37,240 bases of DNA from Acidobacteriota bacterium. GTDB taxonomy: Bacteria > Acidobacteriota > Terriglobia > Acidiferrales > UBA7541. The position numbers and the translations under genes were made by a program. Below are positions 31,565-37,240 of the stretch, piece by piece. The notes beneath the pieces are model-generated. The model made no database searches and had not been told where the DNA came from. It saw nothing but the letters and a program-made list of their open reading frames with translations. The stretch spans positions 1 through 37,240 of the forward strand of contig JAGWOX010000008.1 in NCBI GenBank assembly GCA_028877145.1. Direction: 5' to 3'. Each line of letters starts with the position of its first letter. Position 1 is the stretch's first letter.

Positions 31565-32775
31565 CCGAGCGTCTCCTCCGGCCTGGCGATCGCTTCCGCC
31601 AGGTCGCTCAAAAAGAGCGCCGCCCGCGCGCCATCGAACACGCGATGGTCGCACGAGAGCGTCATGCTCATGATTGGCCTGATGCCGGGAGCGCCATCGA
31701 CCGGAACCACGCGATCGACGATGCTGCTCACGGCGAGAATGGCCGCTTGCGGCGGGGTGATGATCGCAGTGAACGCGTCCACGCCGTACATGCCCAGATT
31801 GCTGATCGTGAATGTCGCCCCTGTGATGTCCGCGGGCCGCGAGTGGCCCGATTTGGCGCGATCGGCAAGCTCGCGCCGCTGCCTGGCGATTTCGGCGATC
31901 GTCGCCTTGTCCGCGTTCGGAATCACCGCGGCGATCACGCCGTCGTTCACCGCGATCGCGATACCTATGTTCACATCCGGATTGAGCCGCACGCCTTCCG
32001 CCGTCCATGTGGCGTTCAGCCGCGGATGCTTGCGCAGCGTGCGCGCCACCAGCGCCACCAGCAGATCGGTGTGCGTTGGGCGCGCGCCACCGCTCTGTTC
32101 CGCCACCGCGAGCCGCTTCTCGCGTGCCGCATTCAGCGGGCCTGCGTCCACTTCGCGGGTGACGAAGAAATGCGGCACGCTCGTCCAGCTCTGCGTCATC
32201 CGCTCGGCCATCAGCCGGCCGATCGACGTGAGCGGCTCGAGTGTTCCCGCTGCCGCTTTGGGCGCTGCCGCCGGAGCCGCAGCCGGGGCTTTCCCTTCAG
32301 CCGCTGCCAGCACATCCGAAGCGAGAATTTCGCCACCCGGGCCCGATCCTTGCAATCTCGCGATATCCACGCCGTGTTCCTTGGCGAGGCGGCGCGCCTT
32401 CGGTGAGATTCTTGCCGCGGCAGCGCCCGCGCCGGCTGCCGGGCTTGCCGTCGCCATGTTCTCAGCCGGCCGCGCCGCTTCCGTCGTCGTTCCTCGCGAG
32501 GAACCCGCCGGCGCCGCTTCTTTCGGAGGTTCTTCGCCCGGCTTCACGATCCATGCGATCGTCTGGCCGACGGGAATCACGTCCCCTTCGCCGGCCTTCA
32601 CGCCGGCAAGAATTCCATCCGCGGGCGCTTCGATTTCCACGGCCGCTTTGTCGGTTTCGACTTCGAGCAGCGGCTCTCCCTTGGTTACCTCCTCGCCTTC
32701 CTTTTTCCTCCAGGCGAGGAGCTTGCCGGTTTCCTGAGTCAATTCCAGTGCGGGCATTACGACGCTGATGGCCAT
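31561..32775 (-). CDS. Dihydrolipoamide acyltransferase (E2) of a 2-oxoacid/acetoin dehydrogenase complex
   Basis: Transfers the acyl group from E1 to CoA and forms the core of the complex. The 404 residues contain one lipoyl domain (1-78) with lipoyl-lysine K43 in VETDKAAVEIEAP, an Ala/Pro linker, the E3/E1-binding domain at about 122-158 (ISPKARRLAKEHGVD, GPGGEILASDV) and the catalytic domain with DHRVFDG near the end (H377, D381). It could belong to pyruvate, branched-chain or acetoin dehydrogenase; sequence alone does not decide. E1-alpha and E1-beta lie upstream, separated by the M24 gene. No E3 gene is in the window. ATG 32775-32773 has no close Shine-Dalgarno; AAGGAGG lies ~25 nt upstream. 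Confidence 0.92.
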   Translation of the reverse strand: MAISVVMPALELTQETGKLLAWRKKEGEEVTKGEPLLEVETDKAAVEIEAPADGILAGVKAGEGDVIPVGQTIAWIVKPGEEPPKEAAPAGSSRGTTTEAARPAENMATASPAAGAGAAAARISPKARRLAKEHGVDIARLQGSGPGGEILASDVLAAAEGKAPAAAPAAAPKAAAGTLEPLTSIGRLMAERMTQSWTSVPHFFVTREVDAGPLNAAREKRLAVAEQSGGARPTHTDLLVALVARTLRKHPRLNATWTAEGVRLNPDVNIGIAIAVNDGVIAAVIPNADKATIAEIARQRRELADRAKSGHSRPADITGATFTISNLGMYGVDAFTAIITPPQAAILAVSSIVDRVVPVDGAPGIRPIMSMTLSCDHRVFDGARAALFLSDLAEAIARPEETLG

Positions 32776-32866
32776 GGTATTTTCGCGGCGAAGGAAAACG
32801 CCTCCTTCAGAGAGTATGTATTTCTTCAGTTTTCACGCGTGCTGCGATGCCCTGAACGCAGGGTGT

Positions 32867-32891
32867 GTAGCGCCGCCCTTCAGGGCGGCAC
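32867..32891. repeat. GTAG-footed palindrome (REP-like) inside the dehydrogenase operon
   Basis: GTAG (32867-32870) precedes GCCGCCCT (32872-32879) / AGGGCGGC (32882-32889), a perfect 8-bp stem with apex TC. The apex CCTTCAGG equals that of the element at 8305, although the outer stem differs. It lies in the 172-bp gap between the M24 gene and E2, the only large gap in the upstream half of this run, and could affect relative expression of the genes on either side. Confidence 0.65.
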
Positions 32892-32947
32892 CTTGCCGGG
32901 TCGGTGGAAAAGGATGCCGGGCTGAACCGCCTCTACACGACGTCCTT

Positions 32948-34294
32948 TTAACCCTTCACTTCCACGCGTTCGCTTCTCGCGCTGGCCTCGACCATTTCCA
33001 CCACGCGCTGGCTTGGCGGCGCCTCGTGTTCGCGCAGGGTAGACAGCGGTCCATCCACGGTGAAGTAGTGCGCGCCCGCCACGAGCAATTCCTCGGCAGG
33101 GAAGCGCGTGATCACTTCGTGGCCCGTCTCCGTCACCACGATCTCTTCCTCGATTCGCGCTGCGCTCCAGCCGTCGGTCGAGGGCCAGAACGTTTCGAGC
33201 GCGAAGACCATGCCCGGCTTGATCTCATGCGGATGATCAAGCGAAACGAGCCGGCTGATCACCGGCTTTTCCCAGATGGCAAGGCCGATCCCGTGCCCAT
33301 ATTGCAGCGCGAAACACGCCTCTTCATTCGGGAAGCCAAACTCCTGCGCTTTCGGCCAGACCGCGGCGATCTCGCCGGTCGTCCTGCCAGGGCGCACGAG
33401 CGAAATCGCCGCGTCGAGATATTCGCGGCAGCGCTTGTAGGCGTCCTTCATCGCGTGCGAGGCGTAGCCGATCGTGAAGCAGCGGTAGTAGCAGGTGCGA
33501 TAGCCCATGTAGGAATGCAGGATGTCGTAGTAGACGGGATCTCCCGGCCGCAGCACGCGATCGGAAAAGACGTGCGGATGCGGATTGCAGCGCTCGCCCG
33601 AAATCGCGTTCACCGCTTCCACGTATTCCGAGCCGAGGTCGTAGAGTACCTTGCTCACCAGGCCCACCGCTTCGTTTTCGCGCAAGCCCGGCTTCATCGC
33701 GCGGTACAGCTCGTCGTACGCGGCGTCGACCATCGTCGCGGACTGGTTCAGCAGCGTGATCTCGTCGCGGGTCTTGATCAGCCGCGCGTCGGACATGATC
33801 TGCTGCCCGTCGACCACCTTGATGCCCTCTTTCTGCAAGGCGAAGAGCAGCGGCAGCTCGATGATGTCGATGCCCACCGGCTCCTTGTGCAGTCCGCGCT
33901 TTTCGAGTTCGATCCGGATTTTGCGCGCCACGTCTTCAGCGCGCCCCATCTCCGGCGACATCGCGCCGCGCAGCAGCGAAATGCCGGGGCGCGAGCGCTC
34001 GCCGAGCCACGGGCAATGCAATTGATGGTGCCGCGCCGCCGAGCCGAAATCCCAGAGGATCGGCTCGTCGTTCTGCGGCAGCAGAGTGAAGCGGTTCGCC
34101 TTGTCCTGCGCCCAAGTGCCGATGTGCGTCGCGGTAATGTAGCGCACATTGTTCATGTCGAAGCAGAGCAACGCGCCCATTTCCGACTCGGCCAGCAGCG
34201 TCTTCACCCGCTCCAGCCGCTCGCGGCGCAGCCGGTCGAAATCCACCCGGTTTTCCCAATCCACCGCCATCGTTCCATATGTCGGCAACGCCAT
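32948..34294 (-). CDS. M24-family 'pita-bread' protein with one metal ligand replaced
   Basis: A 448-residue member of the Xaa-Pro peptidase/creatinase superfamily: N-terminal creatinase-type domain (1-~170, with MNNVRYITATHIGTW) and a C-terminal M24 domain. Of the five metal ligands of M24 peptidases, D257 (YYDILHS), H334 (YGHGIGL), E367 (ALETFW) and E382 (RIEEEIVV) are present; the second aspartate position is Cys268 (GYRTCYYRC). The N-terminal domain also recalls DddP (DMSP lyase) and ectoine-hydrolase relatives, so a non-peptidase hydrolase or lyase is plausible. ATG 34294-34292 follows AGGAGGAATGCC. It sits between E1-beta (23 bp) and E2, an unusual position for a peptidase. Confidence 0.85.
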   Translation of the reverse strand: MALPTYGTMAVDWENRVDFDRLRRERLERVKTLLAESEMGALLCFDMNNVRYITATHIGTWAQDKANRFTLLPQNDEPILWDFGSAARHHQLHCPWLGERSRPGISLLRGAMSPEMGRAEDVARKIRIELEKRGLHKEPVGIDIIELPLLFALQKEGIKVVDGQQIMSDARLIKTRDEITLLNQSATMVDAAYDELYRAMKPGLRENEAVGLVSKVLYDLGSEYVEAVNAISGERCNPHPHVFSDRVLRPGDPVYYDILHSYMGYRTCYYRCFTIGYASHAMKDAYKRCREYLDAAISLVRPGRTTGEIAAVWPKAQEFGFPNEEACFALQYGHGIGLAIWEKPVISRLVSLDHPHEIKPGMVFALETFWPSTDGWSAARIEEEIVVTETGHEVITRFPAEELLVAGAHYFTVDGPLSTLREHEAPPSQRVVEMVEASARSERVEVKG

Positions 34295-34317
34295 GGCATT
34301 CCTCCTGTTTCCCGGAA

Positions 34318-35319
34318 TCAGGACCGCCCGCACATCTCCCGCGCCAGCTCGAAAAGCTTTTGCGGAGTGGGAATCGTCGCGTCTTCGAGCGGAGGCGAGA
34401 AGGGAATCGGAACGTGCATCGCTCCCATTCTCCGCACCGGGCCATCCAGGTCGTAGAACGCCCGCTCGGCGATCAGCGCAGCCAGCTCCGCCGTCACGCC
34501 GTAGCGCTCATAGCCTTCGTCGAGCACCACCGCGCGCGAAGTCTTCTTTACCGATTCGACGATCGTCTGCTCATCGAGCGGCCACGTGGTCCGCGGATCC
34601 ACCACTTCGGCGCTGATGCCAATCTCGGCCAGAAGGTCGGCCGCGCCGAGAGCCACCTGCACCATGCTGCTCGTCGCAACGAACGTGATATCCTCGCCCG
34701 CGCGTTTCACGTCCGCCACGCCCAGGGGAATCGTGTAGTCCTCAGCCGGCACCGGCCCTTTCATCTTGTACATCATTTTGTCTTCGAAGAAGACGACGGG
34801 ATTTTCGTGTCGGATGGCTTCTTTCAGCAGCCCCTTTGCGTCGTAAGGCGTTGAGGGCAACACCACTTTCAATCCGGGCACATGGCTGAACCACGCGTGC
34901 AGCGACTGCGAATGCTGCGCCGCCGAGCGGCGAGCCGCGCCGAGCGTGGTGCGCATCACCATCGGCACTTTCCATCTTCCGCCGGACATGTAATGGATCT
35001 TCGCCGCCTGGTTCACCATCTGGTCCATCGTCAACGTGATGAAGTCGCCGAACATGATGTCGACCACCGGCCGGATCCCGGTCATCGCCGCTCCGACGCC
35101 CAATCCGGTGAAACCGGCTTCCGAGATGGGCGTATCGATCACGCGCCCCGTGCCGAACTCCTCGACGAGGCCGGAGAGAACTTTGAAGGGCGTGCCCGCT
35201 TCGGCGACGTCTTCGCCCAGAATACACACACGCGAATCGCGCCGCATCTCCTCGGCCAGCGCTTCGCGGATTGCCTCAGCAAACGTGATTTCGCGAGTCA
35301 CCACCTCATGCGTAGACAT
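34318..35319 (-). CDS. 2-oxoacid/acetoin dehydrogenase E1 component, beta subunit
   Basis: Forms the thiamine-diphosphate site together with E1-alpha. The 333 residues show the transketolase pyrimidine domain (ITFAEAIREALAEEM, ILGEDVAEAGTPFKV, DTPISEAGFTGLGVGAAM, MFGDFITLTMDQMVNQAAK) and the transketolase C domain (VDPRTTWPLDEQTI, VVLDEGYERYGVTAE, RMGAMHVPIPFSPPLE). The last block is typical of PDH/Aco-type E1-beta. Its ATG (35319-35317) lies within the E1-alpha gene, overlapping by 14 bp, so the subunits should be made in equal amounts. The M24 gene begins 23 bp after its stop. Confidence 0.93.
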   Translation of the reverse strand: MSTHEVVTREITFAEAIREALAEEMRRDSRVCILGEDVAEAGTPFKVLSGLVEEFGTGRVIDTPISEAGFTGLGVGAAMTGIRPVVDIMFGDFITLTMDQMVNQAAKIHYMSGGRWKVPMVMRTTLGAARRSAAQHSQSLHAWFSHVPGLKVVLPSTPYDAKGLLKEAIRHENPVVFFEDKMMYKMKGPVPAEDYTIPLGVADVKRAGEDITFVATSSMVQVALGAADLLAEIGISAEVVDPRTTWPLDEQTIVESVKKTSRAVVLDEGYERYGVTAELAALIAERAFYDLDGPVRRMGAMHVPIPFSPPLEDATIPTPQKLFELAREMCGRS

Positions 35320-36304
35320 CGCGGTCCACTTCCTCCTGGTTGGGGTACGGCGCGTTGATGGCGAACTCGACGGCCTTTGCGATCTCCGCCTTCACTTCGG
35401 CCTCGATCTGTTCGAGCTGCGCGGCGTCGGCGTGTTTCTGCGCGACGAGCCACGCCGCGTGAACGGCGAGCGGGTCCCGCTCCTTCTTCCAGTCCTGTTC
35501 CTCTCGTTTCGAGCGGTAATATTCGCGGTTGATGTCACCGACGTGGTGGCCGTGGAAACGGTAGGTGTTGCAGCAGAGAAACGACGGTCCTTCGCCCGCC
35601 CGCGCGCGCTCCACCAGCTTCGCTGCCGCCTCGTGTACCGCCCGCACGTTCTGCCCGTCGACGGTTTCCGCCGCCATCCCGACGGACTTCGCGCGCGCCA
35701 GAATGTCCCCGGCGAGCGTTTCGGAAACGTGCGTATATTCGGTGTAGAGATTGTTCTCGCAAACGTAAATTACAGGCAATTTCCAAAGCTGCGCCAGGTT
35801 CATCTCTTCGTAGACCACGCCCTGGCCCAGCGCTCCCTCGCCGAAGAAGCACGCGGCCACCCGGCCGTTGCCCAGATACTTGGAGGAGAACGCCGCACCC
35901 GTCGCGATCGGCACGCTGCCGGCCACGATCGCGTTCGCGCCCAGGTTGCCGGTGGAAGGATCCGCGATGTGCATCGATCCGCCCTTGCCCTTGCAGTATC
36001 CAGCGGCCTTGCCGAGCAGCTCGGCGAACATCCGATCCGGCGACGCGCCTTTCGCCAGGCAGTGTCCGTGCCCGCGATGCGTGCTGGTGATGTAATCCTC
36101 CCGCCGCAGCGCCTCGCACACGCCCACTGCCACCGCTTCCTCGCCGATGTAAAGATGCGCGAGGCCGGGCATCAATGCGCGTGTGTACAACTCGTTCACG
36201 CGCTCCTCGAACAAACGAATCGCCGTCATCTGGCGATACATCCGAATCCAAAGCTCCACGTCGGCATGAGAAGCGGTTTCGGTGCGGCTGCTCACAGTGC
36301 TCAT
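35306..36304 (-). CDS. 2-oxoacid/acetoin dehydrogenase E1 component, alpha subunit
   Basis: Thiamine-diphosphate-dependent decarboxylating or C-C-cleaving subunit. The 332 residues include RLFEERVNELYTRALMPG, HLYIGEEAVAVG, STHRGHGHCLAKG, GKGGSMHIAD and the diphosphate/Mg motif, which reads GEGA...ENN (G155-E156-G157, N184-N185) rather than the usual GDG. Downstream FHGHHVGD is the phosphorylation-loop region. Length and HRGHGH motif resemble acetoin dehydrogenase AcoA and single-E1-alpha PDHs. ATG 36304-36302 overlaps the stop of the upstream dehydrogenase as ATGA. The frame is open further upstream, but that part is antisense shadow of the preceding gene. Confidence 0.93.
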   Translation of the reverse strand: MSTVSSRTETASHADVELWIRMYRQMTAIRLFEERVNELYTRALMPGLAHLYIGEEAVAVGVCEALRREDYITSTHRGHGHCLAKGASPDRMFAELLGKAAGYCKGKGGSMHIADPSTGNLGANAIVAGSVPIATGAAFSSKYLGNGRVAACFFGEGALGQGVVYEEMNLAQLWKLPVIYVCENNLYTEYTHVSETLAGDILARAKSVGMAAETVDGQNVRAVHEAAAKLVERARAGEGPSFLCCNTYRFHGHHVGDINREYYRSKREEQDWKKERDPLAVHAAWLVAQKHADAAQLEQIEAEVKAEIAKAVEFAINAPYPNQEEVDRDVYA

Positions 36305-37182
36305 CTCGCAACTCCTGACAGTTTGGCCAAAACGTCGAACATTACCGCAAAATCCTGCTTCGCCAGTCCCATCCCGCGGGCTGCAGTCAGAAATTCGTTG
36401 GTCACGGCCGTCGTCGGCAGGGGCACATCCAGCTTCCGGCCCATCTCGAGCGCGAGCAGCATGTCCTTTTGCATCATGTTCACGTCGAACCATGCCTCGT
36501 CCGGCATCTGGAGAACGAACGGACCGCGATACTGTACCATCGGCGAGGAGATCGCGCTGTGCGTCAGAACGTCCACAGCGACTTCTCGCGCGATGCCGCT
36601 TTTTTCCGCCAGCAGCACGCCCTCGGAAAAAGCCAGCATCTGCACCGCCAGGCTCAGGTTCGTCGCGATCTTCATCGAGAGGGCGAGGCCGTTGTCGCCG
36701 ACGTGCGTCACCTTCGGCCCGATGTCCTCGAGCAGCGGCTTCACCTTGTCGAACGTCGCCCGCCGCCCGCCGACCATCACCGCCAATTTCCCTTGCTGCA
36801 GCGTCACAACGCTGCCCGATACCGGAGCGTCGAGCATGTCGCCACCTCGCTCGCGCACCTTCGCCGCCACCGCCCGGCTCATCTCCGGGCTCACCGTGCT
36901 CATGTCGACCAGAATTTTGTCCTTGCCGATCGCCGCCAGAACGCCGTCGGACCCATCGGTGATCGCGGCGAGCGCCGCGCTGTTCGTCACCATCGTCAGG
37001 ATAACGTCGGCCGCCTCGCAAACGGCTCGGGGCGACTCCGCCCACTTCATCCCTTTCTCAATGAGCCATTCCGCCTTTGCCCGCGTGCGGTTGTAACCGG
37101 TGATGGTGTGTCCCTTCTCGATCAACCGGGCCACCATCTGCCCGCCCATCACTCCGAGGCCCACGAAACCCAGATTCGCCAT
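36301..37182 (-). CDS. 3-hydroxyisobutyrate-dehydrogenase-family oxidoreductase
   Basis: An NAD(P)-dependent beta-hydroxyacid dehydrogenase of 293 residues. The Rossmann loop GFVGLGVMGGQM lies at 5-16, with NRT at 31-33 after the second strand (NADP-leaning). The substrate loop is DAPVSGS at 118-124, and catalytic Lys171 is in MKIATN. The family covers 3-hydroxyisobutyrate, tartronate semialdehyde, glyoxylate/succinic semialdehyde and 6-phosphogluconate-like substrates. Tartronate semialdehyde reductase is a tempting link to the glycerate kinase 20 kb away, but the loop DAPVSGS instead of DAPVSGG does not decide it. The gene ends by overlapping the E1-alpha start (4 bp). Confidence 0.9.
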   Translation of the reverse strand: MANLGFVGLGVMGGQMVARLIEKGHTITGYNRTRAKAEWLIEKGMKWAESPRAVCEAADVILTMVTNSAALAAITDGSDGVLAAIGKDKILVDMSTVSPEMSRAVAAKVRERGGDMLDAPVSGSVVTLQQGKLAVMVGGRRATFDKVKPLLEDIGPKVTHVGDNGLALSMKIATNLSLAVQMLAFSEGVLLAEKSGIAREVAVDVLTHSAISSPMVQYRGPFVLQMPDEAWFDVNMMQKDMLLALEMGRKLDVPLPTTAVTNEFLTAARGMGLAKQDFAVMFDVLAKLSGVAR

Positions 37183-37185
37183 GAA

Positions 37186-37240
37186 TCAGACCGCCTTCCC
37201 GATTGACAGTTTCTCGAAGAACCGAAAGACGTTTCGAACC
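37186..37240 (-). CDS. C-terminal end of an upstream gene (unidentified)
   Basis: The minus-strand frame from the window edge reads VRNVFRFFEKLSIGKAV and stops at TGA 37188-37186, 3 bp before the ATG of the dehydrogenase gene. The composition (aromatic, charged, no stops) and the tight spacing suggest the last 17 codons of a further co-transcribed gene. It is too short to identify. Confidence 0.4.
   Translation of the reverse strand, partial: VRNVFRFFEKLSIGKAV

Noticed and set aside
32768-34456. 562-codon plus-strand frame opposite the M24 gene
   Set aside because: Translation is Arg/His/Ala-rich without domain character and runs across the REP-like palindrome and two gene starts.
35306-37045. 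Extended 579-codon frame as one large E1-alpha fusion
   Set aside because: The part beyond 36304 is out of frame with the HIBADH gene on the same strand and shows no homologous pattern; ATG 36304 begins the conserved E1-alpha.
35036-37096. 686-codon plus-strand frame opposite E1 and HIBADH genes
   Set aside because: Antisense shadow; the minus-strand proteins are unambiguous and overlap tightly.

Overview
The window is GC-rich, densely coded DNA from a chromosome, with no plasmid, phage, IS or CRISPR signature. The best guess for the host is an Acidobacteriota bacterium. This is an inference from a PadR repressor coupled to a stand-alone 'permease prefix' protein (the N-terminal domain of the acidobacterial ADOP-type permeases), many small exported proteins, and short palindromic and 'FAQND'-type dispersed repeats between genes. 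No rRNA or marker protein here fixes the taxon.

Layout: 1-1405 (-) acetyl-CoA synthetase, cut by the window edge, followed by a 406-bp gap with a 37-bp inverted repeat. 1812-4148 (+) an ECF sigma factor, a zinc-binding anti-sigma factor and an exported protein. 4421-5385 (+) a mini-cupin and a membrane protein. 5396-9765 (-) glcD-glcE-glcF, the glycolate oxidase complex. 9999-11221 (+) a membrane protein and a VOC protein with a very basic tail. 11356-12501 (-) an exported ARPP-1/DUF6569 protein. 12696-14899 (+) a second sigma/anti-sigma pair whose anti-sigma factor ends outside the membrane in three Asp-box (YCF48/BNR-like) repeats. 15029-17810 (+) glyoxylate/hydroxypyruvate reductase, GlcG-like protein and glycerate 2-kinase. 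18100-19416 (+) an exported parallel beta-helix protein. 19539-22612 (-) a PAF-acetylhydrolase-like hydrolase with an operator-covered promoter, an ICMT-type methyltransferase, an atypical SDR and a cupin. 22900-24876 (+) padR, permease-prefix protein and membrane-tethered WD40 propeller. 25155-26285 (+) an exported TPR protein. 26484-26577 (+) tRNA-Ser(CGA), followed by a truncated gene. 26817-37240 (-) a long co-directional run: end of an unknown gene, 3-hydroxyisobutyrate-dehydrogenase-like enzyme, 2-oxoacid/acetoin dehydrogenase E1-alpha and E1-beta, an M24 'pita-bread' protein, E2, a double NTF2-like protein, a CMD/AhpD-like protein, a PaaK-type acyl-CoA ligase and a PQQ dehydrogenase with the Asp-x-Asp lanthanide signature.

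Two metabolic themes stand out. C2 metabolism: GlcDEF oxidises glycolate to glyoxylate, and the reductase and glycerate kinase 5 kb away can return C2/C3 hydroxyacids to glycolysis. The second is a catabolic or redox cluster at the right end, whose tight overlaps (4, 14 and 4 bp) argue for co-transcription and whose substrate is unknown. Regulatory themes are two membrane-tethered sigma/anti-sigma modules and a PadR-type operator geometry (7-1-7) seen at two promoters. Six intergenic hairpins share a GTAG foot, as in REP elements, although their stems belong to several sequence classes.
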